Shown here one piece after another: positions 1 through 7,576 of a DNA stretch of 24,519 bases. The notes beneath the pieces are model-generated. The model ran no database searches. It saw only the letters and a list, made by a program, of their open reading frames with translations, and had not been told where the DNA came from. Origin of the DNA: Myxococcales bacterium (GTDB lineage Bacteria > Myxococcota > Polyangia > HGW-17 > SLPX01). The stretch is taken from positions 1 through 24,519 of the forward strand of contig SLPX01000187.1 in the NCBI GenBank assembly GCA_007131745.1. The letters are read 5' to 3'. Each line of letters opens with the position of its first letter. Positions within the stretch are counted from its first letter, which is position 1. Position numbers and translations under genes: made by a program.

Positions 1-2
1 AC

Positions 3-284
3 GCGGCCGGTATCGGGATCGTCATCGTCATTTATCTTGCCGATTTGGGTTTGAGTTATGTGATAGGTTCTTTTGATCTTGTATGGGCGAACCGGTATGC
101 TCTGGCGGGCAGGCCGTTGCTTGGGGTTGTCGGATGTGGGCTTGCAGCGGCCGCGGCCGTGGTGGGAGAGCGTTTTGGAAGAAAAAAATCCGGAATCCGC
201 GATGAAAGCGGAGAGTCCAAGGCGTTAGAAAAAACGGAATCTTCTGAGGATCAGGAAGAAGTTGCCGAACCCCCGAAGGTGTAA
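3..284 (+). CDS. C-terminal end of a membrane protein (partial)
   Basis: The reading frame is open from the window edge to a TAA at 282-284, so the start lies outside. What is visible is the tail of a membrane protein: a hydrophobic stretch beginning AAGIGIVIVIYLADLG, a short loop, a second hydrophobic segment (GVVGCGLAAAAAVVG) and then a charged, Glu/Lys/Ser-rich cytoplasmic-looking end (KALEKTESSEDQEEVAEPP). I do not recognise the family. It precedes the sigma factor gene on the same strand by about 40 bases, so it could be the previous operon member, but nothing shows a functional link. Membrane location is inferred from hydrophobicity only. Confidence 0.5.
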   Translation, partial: AAGIGIVIVIYLADLGLSYVIGSFDLVWANRYALAGRPLLGVVGCGLAAAAAVVGERFGRKKSGIRDESGESKALEKTESSEDQEEVAEPPKV

Positions 285-322
285 GGATCGGGGGGGGCGG
301 AGCGTTTATTCGGAGTGGAACG

Positions 323-931
323 TTGTTGCTTGAGAAAAAAAATAGTGATTCCGCCGGCCGAAAGGAGATTGAGACCCAGCGGGATCTCCTTTGCCGGGCG
401 CAGAAAGGAGACGACAAGGCCCTTTGGGAGCTTTTTGCGGGTTACGCTGATGTTTTGTACGGAAGAGTATTGTTGCCCAGGATCGGAGATGAGGATGCAG
501 CAAGAGATGTATTGAAAGAGACGTACCTGCAGGCATTGAAGAAGATAGATACTTTTGAATGGAAAGGTGTGAGCATTTACGGGTGGATAAGAAGGATAGC
601 GATTAACAAGGCGATGGATCATCATCGCAAGTCGGGAAGGTTTCAAAGGATGGTGGAAAGATTGGCGGTGGAGACGCGCACGGCTTCCGCAACAGATGAG
701 ATGGCGGATGTTCAACTCATAGCCGCGGAGGAACGACGGTTGAACAAGAAAAGGGTATACGAAGCTCTTGAATCCTTGAATCCCCGTTACCGACGGGTTT
801 TGACCATACGTCTCCTGGAAGAGCGTTCACGCAAGGAATGCGCTGAATTGCTGGATGTGTCGATTGAAACCTTTGATGTTCTTTTTTTCAGGTCGGTAAA
901 GGCGTTTAAAAAAGTTTTTGGTGAACAGTGA
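323..931 (+). CDS. RNA polymerase sigma factor, ECF-like sigma-70 family
   Basis: A 202-residue protein with the two-domain layout of ECF sigma factors. Region 2 spans about residues 24-95 and ends in the region 2.4-like segment YGWIRRIAINKAMDHHRK. A linker follows, then region 4 at about 145-198 with LNPRYRRVLTIRLLEERSRKE and a helix-turn-helix (ECAELLDVSIETFDVLFFRS). It should direct core polymerase to a small regulon. The start is a TTG at 323, chosen because GGAG lies at 312-315; a second TTG at 326 is also possible. Its stop overlaps the GTG start of the next gene (GTGA), typical of sigma/anti-sigma pairs. The target promoters and inducing signal cannot be read from the sequence. Confidence 0.85.
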   Translation: MLLEKKNSDSAGRKEIETQRDLLCRAQKGDDKALWELFAGYADVLYGRVLLPRIGDEDAARDVLKETYLQALKKIDTFEWKGVSIYGWIRRIAINKAMDHHRKSGRFQRMVERLAVETRTASATDEMADVQLIAAEERRLNKKRVYEALESLNPRYRRVLTIRLLEERSRKECAELLDVSIETFDVLFFRSVKAFKKVFGEQ

Positions 932-1836
932 AAGATGAAAAAGGCAAAATAGGCACTGAAAAGGATTTCCGTGGAAATGAATCCGTTGATGTTGAAGAGA
1001 ACGGAGACGGCGGCGGGTTTGAGGAAAAAGCCTTTGCGGAAATGATCAAGTGGTCGCTTCAGGAAAAATGCCCTGAAGTTCCGGACAGGGAAGGTTTGCT
1101 CGAGGAGGTTTTCGAGTCGCATAAGAGTATTGTTCTTGATTACGATGAAGAAGAAACAAATTCAGCCGGCTTGCTCGGCGATTCATGCGACTCAATGATT
1201 TGCGGACAAGGAGCCGCTCCGACCACCGGGCGGGGCGAACAGGACGAACTCCTTTCGGTATGCCGGATGATCCACTCATCTTTCGCGGAATCAAGCCTCG
1301 GTGAAGTGAGGAGACGTGTTCTATTAAAACCTCTTTTCGACGCGTACGCGGACCGGAAAAACCGGAGAGAGGAGTGCGAGGCGGACGTCCCGTCCGGATC
1401 GTCCATCCCGTCCGGATCGTCCGTACGGTCTGCTGTGGAAGAGGGAGGAAGAACAGGTCGAAAGTCTTTTCATAACAGGGCCTGGGCGGTCGGCGCGGTT
1501 GCTTTGGCCGCTGGGTTTGCCGCTTTGTTATGGACATGGAACGTGAGGCGTTTTGATGATCCGGCGCGGGCCGGGGATGTTTTGGAAGAGCGGATAGAGA
1601 CGCCTCGTTTGCGTGTTGCGCGGATGATTCCCGGACCGTTTCCGTCCGACCAGACCTCCACGGATCGAATAGATCTTTTGTACAGTGAGAGGCTTTCGAC
1701 CTACAGACATGGTCTTGTCGGAAAGTTCGGCGGAAAAAGAGTCGCTCCGGCCGCAGTTGCGGCCTTGGAGTTTTCCGGAGGTTCATCCATCCCCGCGACG
1801 GGGGCGGGATCGGTTGCGATCCTGTGGAAACGTTGA
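928..1836 (+). CDS. Putative single-pass anti-sigma factor
   Basis: A 302-residue protein starting with GTG inside the sigma factor stop codon (4-base overlap), so the two are translationally coupled. The N-terminal ~184 residues are polar and acidic; one membrane helix lies at about 185-204 (AWAVGAVALAAGFAALLWTW); the remaining ~100 residues would be outside the membrane. This topology and position match membrane anti-sigma factors, but I see no zinc-binding HxxxCxxC motif, so the role is inferred mainly from context. Residues around 155-166 are a small duplication: an 18-bp tandem repeat at 1389-1424 encodes PSGSSI then PSGSSV. The extracytoplasmic part has no recognisable domain. Confidence 0.6.
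   Translation: MKDEKGKIGTEKDFRGNESVDVEENGDGGGFEEKAFAEMIKWSLQEKCPEVPDREGLLEEVFESHKSIVLDYDEEETNSAGLLGDSCDSMICGQGAAPTTGRGEQDELLSVCRMIHSSFAESSLGEVRRRVLLKPLFDAYADRKNRREECEADVPSGSSIPSGSSVRSAVEEGGRTGRKSFHNRAWAVGAVALAAGFAALLWTWNVRRFDDPARAGDVLEERIETPRLRVARMIPGPFPSDQTSTDRIDLLYSERLSTYRHGLVGKFGGKRVAPAAVAALEFSGGSSIPATGAGSVAILWKR
1389..1424 (+). repeat. 18-bp tandem repeat, two copies, inside the anti-sigma-like gene
   Basis: Two adjacent 18-bp units of the form CCCGTCCGGATCGTCCRT encode PSGSSI and PSGSSV just before the membrane helix. The unit keeps the reading frame, so copy changes would lengthen or shorten the linker without breaking the gene. Confidence 0.8.
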
Positions 1837-1849
1837 GGAGATGATCGTG

Positions 1850-2452
1850 ATGACGGAATGGAGGGAAAAGAGATATTGGGTTGATGCGGGAGGGTCATTG
1901 TCGGTTTTTGTGTTTTTGGTGTTTTCGATGTTTTCGATCCTTTGGATGGGCGCGGTGGCTTGCAGCAGGGCTGAACAAGTGGAAAAAACCCGGGAAACCC
2001 TTTCCGCTTCCGAGGAATTGATGACATGTTTGGCATTGGTAAGGGCGCATCACAGGCAGGCCGACATGTACCTCAAGATGGGAGATGTTGAAAGCGCGGC
2101 CCAGGCGGTTGCAAGAATTCCGGATGTTTCATGCCCTGAAGATGCTTCCGAGGCATCGGGCGCTATGCTGGATGCACACGCGCGGCTTTCCGAACTCTAC
2201 GTTAGGTTGGGAAAAATCGATGAGGCTCTCCGGACGGCCCGTGTTGGATTGGAAGACTACAAGGAAGAGAGTTTTTTCAGGGCGCATCTGTTGATGACTT
2301 ATGGTGATGTTTTGGACGTCAAGGCAAAGGATTTGGAAGCTCAAGGCGACAAGAAAGGCGCGGATGAATTGAGACGATTGGCTATAGAAAAGTTTTCGGA
2401 GAGTATAGAAATAAACAGGCGGCTGCAAAAAGAGTTGTTGGAGCAATTGTAA
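1850..2452 (+). CDS. Helical-repeat (TPR-like) putative lipoprotein
   Basis: About 200 residues. The frame is open further upstream, but a GAGGAG at 1835-1840 points to ATG 1850 (or GTG 1847). The N-terminus has a charged start, a long hydrophobic segment (SVFVFLVFSMFSILWMGAVA) and a Cys in a weak lipobox (AVAC), suggesting export and lipid attachment. The rest is helical with TPR-like spacing, for example HRQADMYLKMGDVESAAQA, HARLSELYVRLGKIDEALRTA and LLMTYGDVLDVKAKDLEAQG. TPR proteins normally act as protein-binding scaffolds. It follows the anti-sigma-like gene directly, and its stop overlaps the next start (TAATG), so it belongs to the same transcript. TPR assignment is by eye. Confidence 0.65.
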   Translation: MTEWREKRYWVDAGGSLSVFVFLVFSMFSILWMGAVACSRAEQVEKTRETLSASEELMTCLALVRAHHRQADMYLKMGDVESAAQAVARIPDVSCPEDASEASGAMLDAHARLSELYVRLGKIDEALRTARVGLEDYKEESFFRAHLLMTYGDVLDVKAKDLEAQGDKKGADELRRLAIEKFSESIEINRRLQKELLEQL

Positions 2453-3054
2453 TGAGGTTCGAAAATCCAGGCCATGAATCATCAGTGCATGGACCGTTTG
2501 CGTCCGTTTTGTTTTTCCTGTTTTTCCTGTGTTTTCCTGCAACGGCCCTTGTGTCAGGATGTGCTTCGTCGCCCCGGTATTATTCACCGGCCGCCGAAGG
2601 AGCGGACTTCCCGCAGCGTCCGCCCGCGTATGCAGCCGAACCCGCTGATCAGGATCTTTTGCAAACCGATGAAGACAGGATGAATGCTATGGATCAATGG
2701 AGCCGGAACCTGCAATGGCACGGAAGGATGTTGGGTGTTGATGTCGGGTCGCAGCCGTCCATTTTGATGGAGCCGAGCGAAGAAGGAGTCGAAGCCGAAC
2801 TCGAGGAACCACCCGAACCCGTGGAACGAGTTTATCAACCCGCGCCGCATCGAGCGGAAGATCGACGGGTTCGCAGGAGGTCGAAACAGGAACACTGCAG
2901 GCAGGCTTTTCATCACAAGGAAGCCGTATGCCGGGCCGCGGAAAGAATATGCAGTATAGCGGATGATCTGAAAGAATCAGGGGCTTATGAACGGTGCGAA
3001 TGGGCAAGGAATGAATGCAGAAAGGCCCGGGATGCGTACCGGGATAAGTGTTGA
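2452..3054 (+). CDS. Cys-rich C-terminal lipoprotein
   Basis: A 200-residue protein whose ATG shares its A with the preceding stop (TAATG). A signal sequence (FASVLFFLFFLCFPATALVSGC) ends in a good lipobox, LVSGC, so it should be lipid-anchored in the envelope. A disordered, acidic and proline-rich middle (about 50-140) leads to a C-terminal helical domain with five regularly spaced cysteines: EHCRQAF, AVCRAAERICSIA, YERCEWARNECRKARD and a terminal Cys. From memory, similar Cys-patterned lipoproteins occur in deltaproteobacteria, but I cannot name a family. Its place at the end of the sigma operon makes it a candidate sensor or target of that regulator. Confidence 0.7.
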   Translation: MRFENPGHESSVHGPFASVLFFLFFLCFPATALVSGCASSPRYYSPAAEGADFPQRPPAYAAEPADQDLLQTDEDRMNAMDQWSRNLQWHGRMLGVDVGSQPSILMEPSEEGVEAELEEPPEPVERVYQPAPHRAEDRRVRRRSKQEHCRQAFHHKEAVCRAAERICSIADDLKESGAYERCEWARNECRKARDAYRDKC

Positions 3055-3148
3055 TCCGGTCCCAAGCACCCGAACTGAATAGAGCTTGATTAATTCGACT
3101 CAACAACAAAAGAGCAACGGGTGAAACCGACGAAAGACTTGAGCGGGT

Positions 3149-4213
3149 TCATAGGATTGTTGAACTATCACGGAGTTGAGTGTGTTTAAGCCGCGCTCGG
3201 GCGGGAACCAGGCTGAGGACTCTTAAAACGTTTTCACCCAGAATTTTGCGGATGATTCGTTCGGGCACCCGCCTTTCGAGCAGTTCATGGGTGATTCGCG
3301 GAAGAGCGCTGACATCAGGCAGTTCCCTGGGCGGGACGATGAGGCCGTCAAAATCCGAACCCAGGGCCGGGCAGTCTTCTCCACCTATGTTTACGCAGTG
3401 GATAATGTGATCCGCGAGCCGGGATATGGAAGGGCCTCCCAGGTAATACCGGCTGAAGATGATTCCTATGCAGCCTCCGGTTTCCGCGATGGCTCGTACC
3501 TGTTCATCGTCTATGTTCCGCCAAAGTTTTCGAACTCCGGCAAGCCCGGTGTGGCTCACGATTATGGGATCGGCGGAAAGATCCACGGCTTCCATGAAGC
3601 TTTTCCTGTTTGCATGGGCAAGATCCACCAAGACACCCAGTTCATTGCATTTCTGTACCAAGTTTCGGCCGAACCCGGTGAGGCCCCGTACTTTGGATGC
3701 GCCGGGTCCCATGGCCGGGGACGCGGCCTGGTTTTTAGTGAAATGGGTCAAGCCGAAATAACGAAGACCTTCACGGGCGAGGTTTTCCAGGTTTTCCAGT
3801 TTGCCCTCGAGAGCGTGTGCGCCTTCGAGTCCGAATAGTGCCGCCGTTTGCCCCGCTCTTTTAGCTGACTTGATTTCATTTGCTTCGGTGACCGCTCTTA
3901 TGGTTTCGGGCCTTTTCGCTGCGCATTGTTTTACCAGGGACATTTGTTCCAGCGCGGATTCGAACAAACCGACCTTGGTCAGTGGGAAGGTTACCAGGCC
4001 GAAAAACTGGGCGGTCAGACCGCCGGCTTGCATCCGGGGGATATCAAGGTGGTAACCGAAGGCAGCCATCGGGAGGGGAGGACGATGAATTTGAAAAATG
4101 TCGTAACCGAATTTCATCATGGCCGCGGTGTCGGCATGAAGATCGATTACGATAGTGTCATTGTGCAGTTGGAGAGCTTCTGGGGAAACCTGATGGGCTA
4201 TCGATTTGCGCAT
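3149..4213 (-). CDS. Membrane-dipeptidase family (peptidase M19) hydrolase
   Basis: A 354-residue metallo-hydrolase of the renal dipeptidase (M19) family, which cleaves dipeptides using two zinc ions in an amidohydrolase TIM barrel. Expected ligands are present: H26 and D28 in IDLHADT, E130 in FGLEGAHAL, H200 in VDLAH, H221 in IVSHTG and D287 in LGSDFDG. Length is normal for bacterial members and there is no signal peptide, so it should be cytoplasmic. The start overlaps the upstream glycosyltransferase by 16 bases, indicating co-transcription. It is the last gene of the minus-strand operon and faces the lipoprotein gene ending at 3054. The natural substrate is not predictable. Confidence 0.92.
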   Translation of the reverse strand: MRKSIAHQVSPEALQLHNDTIVIDLHADTAAMMKFGYDIFQIHRPPLPMAAFGYHLDIPRMQAGGLTAQFFGLVTFPLTKVGLFESALEQMSLVKQCAAKRPETIRAVTEANEIKSAKRAGQTAALFGLEGAHALEGKLENLENLAREGLRYFGLTHFTKNQAASPAMGPGASKVRGLTGFGRNLVQKCNELGVLVDLAHANRKSFMEAVDLSADPIIVSHTGLAGVRKLWRNIDDEQVRAIAETGGCIGIIFSRYYLGGPSISRLADHIIHCVNIGGEDCPALGSDFDGLIVPPRELPDVSALPRITHELLERRVPERIIRKILGENVLRVLSLVPARARLKHTQLRDSSTIL

Positions 4214-4980
4214 TTGTGTTCAGGTTCGAGGACGGAACATGGTTTTTCACATTCCGGGGAGAGCTTTTCTGCAAGTAGTCTGCGGGTCCATACCCGCAGT
4301 AGTACCGATGCAATAGGGTGAAAAACTGTCTTGATGTTTATGCCGGATGTTTCTTCCCCGTATATGGTGCGCACCGGTACGTCCTCCACGGAAACTCCGG
4401 CCAGCTTCAAATGGCCGAGCAGGTCGTTGCAATACCCATAGCCCTCGTGAACGGTTTTAAGGTCCAGCCTCAAAAGAGCGTCTCTTCGGATCACCGTGTA
4501 GCCGCACTGAGAGTCGAATATGTGATGGTATCCGGTTGCAAGTTTTGTCAGCCAGGAAAGGACGATATTTCCCAAGAGGCGGTCTTTCGGCATGAGTTTC
4601 CAGACTTCTCTCTTTAGAAACCGATTGCCCTTCGCATAGTCAATATCTTGTTGGATGCATGCATCCAACAGAGCGGATAGATCTTCCGGATCCATCTGGT
4701 TGTCGCCGGCCATTACGGCTACCAGTTGGACGTTCAGGCAGAGCGCACGACGGTAGCCCGTAAGAATGGCTCCGCCCACGCCTCCGTTCGCCCGGTGTCG
4801 AATCACTTCCAGCCCTTTTCTTTTTACGAATCGGAGTTTGTTCGACGTGGCGTCCGTGGAAGCGTCGTCGACCACCAGGATCCGGTCGACATATCCGGGA
4901 ACGGAACAAACCGTTTCAAAGATATGCGATTCTTCATTGAAAGCCGGGATTACCACGGCGACACTGTTATTGCGATACAT
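4198..4980 (-). CDS. Family 2 glycosyltransferase (polyprenyl-phosphate sugar type)
   Basis: A 260-residue GT-A glycosyltransferase. The nucleotide-sugar site is clear: VVIPAFNEE near residues 9-17, VVDDASTD at about 36-43, the glycine-rich NGGVGGAILTGYRRAL, and MAGDNQMDPED at about 90-100 in place of the DxD metal site. This layout resembles dolichyl-phosphate-mannose synthase-like enzymes, which transfer a sugar to a lipid carrier on the cytoplasmic face of the membrane. The C-terminus (about 215-240) has an amphipathic or weakly hydrophobic segment but no obvious membrane helix pair. It lies 9 bases after the small zinc-ribbon membrane gene and overlaps the dipeptidase by 16 bases. Donor and acceptor are unknown. 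Confidence 0.88.
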   Translation of the reverse strand: MYRNNSVAVVIPAFNEESHIFETVCSVPGYVDRILVVDDASTDATSNKLRFVKRKGLEVIRHRANGGVGGAILTGYRRALCLNVQLVAVMAGDNQMDPEDLSALLDACIQQDIDYAKGNRFLKREVWKLMPKDRLLGNIVLSWLTKLATGYHHIFDSQCGYTVIRRDALLRLDLKTVHEGYGYCNDLLGHLKLAGVSVEDVPVRTIYGEETSGINIKTVFHPIASVLLRVWTRRLLAEKLSPECEKPCSVLEPEHKCANR

Positions 4981-4989
4981 GGCGAGTCG

Positions 4990-5532
4990 TCAGATTGTGC
5001 CTTGCCATTTCTCTCCCACCCAGCCTCCCACATAGGCCAGGCCTATGCAGACAGGAAGCATGAGAACAATGGAACTTAGTTGAAGGTCGAAAACGAGTAC
5101 CTGTTCGGGACCCGCTGGTTCGATGGAAACTTGTATGGCGGTTTTCGAAACAGCAAAAACTATCGCGCATGCGACTGCTCCCGCCGCCGCTGGTTCTTTC
5201 AGGGTTACACCCGCCGACATCCTCCCCACCACGATGCCGCCGACGAAAAAAGAAGACGCTACGATTGTAAGCAGGAGAAAGAGTCTTCTTCCGATCGGCC
5301 ATTCCAGGAGGTGAGATCCCATGGCCCATTTGATTCCGAACACAAAGAGCAGAGCGGTTGCGCTGATGATGACGATCCCTCCGGCCATCCATTTCCAATC
5401 AAACGAAGGTTCGGTCGAGGTTTGCGCATAGATGCCCCCGGGTCGAAGAATGGTGCCGCATTTTTTACAGAACTTCGACCCTCGCGGGTTGCGTTTCTTG
5501 CATGATCGGCATTTCTCTCCCAGTATCCGCAT
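4990..5532 (-). CDS. Zinc-ribbon membrane protein, short paralogue
   Basis: A 180-residue protein with an N-terminal zinc ribbon (C8-x2-C11, C22-x2-C25; CRSCKKRNPRGSKFCKKCG) followed by four predicted membrane helices at roughly 48-70, 83-105, 113-134 and 147-172. It ends in YVGGWVGEKWQGTI. The upstream neighbour ends almost identically and shares the zinc ribbon, first helix and the GRxSxGxTxKEPAxAG segment, so the two are paralogues. This copy lacks the large Cys-rich insert. The zinc ribbon should face the cytoplasm, where such domains bind protein or nucleic acid. I do not recognise a named family, and the function is unknown. Confidence 0.75.
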   Translation of the reverse strand: MRILGEKCRSCKKRNPRGSKFCKKCGTILRPGGIYAQTSTEPSFDWKWMAGGIVIISATALLFVFGIKWAMGSHLLEWPIGRRLFLLLTIVASSFFVGGIVVGRMSAGVTLKEPAAAGAVACAIVFAVSKTAIQVSIEPAGPEQVLVFDLQLSSIVLMLPVCIGLAYVGGWVGEKWQGTI

Positions 5533-5567
5533 ATCTGCTTACCGTGAGCTTTGGACCGGAAATTTTT

Positions 5568-6974
5568 TCAGATTGTGCCCTGCCACTTCTCTCCTACCCA
5601 GCCTCCGATATATGCGGCCCCGGCGAATGCAGCAATTCCTATTGCCGCACTGAAGATAATGACGGAGAAATCCGCGCCGATGACCATCAGGAAAAGGAAA
5701 TAGACCAATCCGGAAAAAACGCCGGCGGTGGCCGGCTCCTTCATCGTGATACCGGGAGACAGCCGGCCGGTGAACATTCCGCCCAGGAAATAGATCACAA
5801 TTGAAATCGCCAGCATGATCCAGAAGCCGGCGTGGCGGGTGGGGTTGTCCCTGGTGGCCTTTCTGTCCACCTGAGGTCTGCCGGAGGACGCGTCTTTGAG
5901 ATAGAAATATCCTGGTGACCTGACGATGTCATAACCGGAGGCGAACAGGACCCTGACTGGAACCGACATGGGTTTTTCCGCCGGAGGATTATAAACATAC
6001 GCCACCCGTTGTTCTGCCGCGAAAATATCTCTTTCGATACGCCCGATACTGTTTTCCCATTCTTCGACGCGCTGTCTGAAATCAGGACCTTTTTCATCCT
6101 TTTGTCTTTCGGGTTTTTGTTTTCTCAACAACGCCAACTCTTCTCTCTTGTCGTAGTCGGTTCGGGAGAAACAACCTTCACCGGACGGCTTGCATTTTTC
6201 CGCGTCCTTTTTGAGATTGGCCAGTGTTCTGTCGCAGTCGGAACACCTGCGGGCCTGGTATTGCAGGTATTCCACTCTTCTTTCACACCGGTTGCATTCC
6301 TCGGCTTGTTTCCGGGCTTCGCTCAATTTTTCAGGGCATGATTCGCAAAAGACTTTGTCTTCGGGACTCAATGTCAGCAGCTTTTCCGGTGTGCATTCGC
6401 CATCGCATTTCTCTCTGCACTGTTTTTCACACTGTTGTCCATCTCTAAGCAGTCTGGAAGCGTTTCCGCAGGTCTTATCGCATGCAGCGTCCGCTGCGGC
6501 CGCTTCTTTTCCTTCCTTGCAATACTCCGCGCACTCCTCTTGAGTTCGCTTCAGTTTTTCATGGATGTACGGTTCGGCTTTCTTGTCTCCGAAATGAATT
6601 TCCGTGACTTTGGATGCAGTATTTTCACGGTTTCTGTCCACTTTTATGTTGATCCTGATCTCGTTGCTTTGCTCGTGATGACCATAATCATCGTTTATGG
6701 ATTCAATGCTTGCTTCCAAGAGACTTCGTCTGGGCTCTCCAACCAGAAACTCTTTTCCCGCCAGCGCCCATATCATTGCAATCGAGCCGAACTGAAGCAC
6801 CAAGATGATAATCGCCCCTACAACAACCCATTTGAAATCATAAGAGGCACCCATTGTCTGACGCATCAACTCTGCTTCATCGACCGGAGGCAACGGTGAT
6901 CCGCATTTTGTGCAGACGGGCATCTCCTGCTTGTTGATGTAGTTGCATTTCGGGCATTTGCGTTGCGAACTCAT
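5568..6974 (-). CDS. Zinc-ribbon membrane protein with Cys-rich coiled domain
   Basis: 468 residues, starting at ATG 6974 behind a GGGGA-like site. Order: zinc ribbon (C7, C10, C21, C24), membrane helix at about 49-72, a ~310-residue soluble region, then three membrane helices from about 383 to the end (GGWVGEKWQGTI). The soluble region holds 16 cysteines between residues 148 and 268, in CX3C runs (CEKQCREKCDGEC) and CX2C pairs (CESC, CNRC, CSDC), set in charged helical sequence that could form coiled coils. Topology would place this region outside the cytoplasm, where the cysteines could form disulfides or bind metal. Compared with its short neighbour, the region is an insertion after the first helix. 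Function is unknown. Confidence 0.75.
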   Translation of the reverse strand: MSSQRKCPKCNYINKQEMPVCTKCGSPLPPVDEAELMRQTMGASYDFKWVVVGAIIILVLQFGSIAMIWALAGKEFLVGEPRRSLLEASIESINDDYGHHEQSNEIRINIKVDRNRENTASKVTEIHFGDKKAEPYIHEKLKRTQEECAEYCKEGKEAAAADAACDKTCGNASRLLRDGQQCEKQCREKCDGECTPEKLLTLSPEDKVFCESCPEKLSEARKQAEECNRCERRVEYLQYQARRCSDCDRTLANLKKDAEKCKPSGEGCFSRTDYDKREELALLRKQKPERQKDEKGPDFRQRVEEWENSIGRIERDIFAAEQRVAYVYNPPAEKPMSVPVRVLFASGYDIVRSPGYFYLKDASSGRPQVDRKATRDNPTRHAGFWIMLAISIVIYFLGGMFTGRLSPGITMKEPATAGVFSGLVYFLFLMVIGADFSVIIFSAAIGIAAFAGAAYIGGWVGEKWQGTI

Positions 6975-7354
6975 GGTTTTCCCCGTAGATCCTTAGGTTG
7001 GATCTCTTGTTGCATGATTTTGTACGCCGGAATGTAATATCCCTGTTTCCGGCGGGTGAATTTTAAAATCTTTCAAGGCCGGATTATCAGAGCAAAACAA
7101 ATCTCGATTGCAACGGCCTCACCGGACGGCATCTTACTCCATTCTTTCCGGTTTTTCCATATATCTAATCTCTGATTTCAATTTTTTCATTTCAAGCGCA
7201 AACTTCAGCAATTCTGTGGTTGAACCTTACAAATTGAATGGTCACCCCGGAATCGAAAGAATTAAAAAAGGATCGTGGTGTGGTTGTCAAGATAGTCTTG
7301 GACGGGAATAAGACCGTGGATAGTCCGCTAAGCGATTATCAGAGAATGAGCAAA
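6975..7354. other. Gene-poor stretch upstream of the zinc-ribbon operon
   Basis: No convincing gene. A plus-strand frame beginning at 7238 reads plausibly for about 45 codons but lacks a ribosome binding site and runs antisense through a better-supported small gene. On the minus strand, a short frame near 7205-7130 encodes a charged helical stretch (ELLKFALEMKKLKSEIRYME), possibly a remnant, with no good start. GATTATCAGAG occurs twice (7082-7092 and 7333-7343). The promoter of the zinc-ribbon operon should lie here, but I cannot pick a clear one. Confidence 0.4.
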
Positions 7355-7540
7355 TCAGCCTTCGTCGTCGAACAACCAATTGTCGCCGTTGCCTGCCTGT
7401 CTGTAGACAGGCTTTGCATCCAGACCCTGCAGAAAAATCTCATCCACGATATCATCAATGGAAGAGTAGAAACTGTCTATCTTCAAGAGTTCCTGGTGCT
7501 CGAATTCGTGGAAAGAACGGTAGGATTTCAATCTTTTCAT
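7355..7540 (-). CDS. Small hypothetical protein, 61 aa
   Basis: A 61-codon frame whose ATG follows GGAGAGAAGCC, a strong ribosome binding site at good spacing. The product is polar and acidic (KRLKSYRSFHEFEHQELLKIDSFYSSIDDIVDEIF at the start, ending NWLFDDEG), probably helical in its first half. I do not recognise it. It lies 36 bases after another small gene with a nearly identical leader, so the two look like an operon. Its codons for PVYRQAG coincide with a perfect palindrome (7395-7412), so that part may derive from a small palindromic insertion. A plus-strand frame overlaps it but has no ribosome binding site. Confidence 0.5.
   Translation of the reverse strand: MKRLKSYRSFHEFEHQELLKIDSFYSSIDDIVDEIFLQGLDAKPVYRQAGNGDNWLFDDEG
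7395..7412. repeat. Perfect 8-bp inverted repeat, 2-nt spacer
   Basis: GCCTGTCT and AGACAGGC are separated by GT. The palindrome lies inside the 61-aa gene, encodes PVYRQA there, and is preceded by a further GCCT. Small palindromes of this type can be mobile or repeated elements, but only this copy is visible in the window. Confidence 0.6.
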
Positions 7541-7576
7541 GGCTTCTCTCCTTACAGTATACCGCGTATCCGGTTT

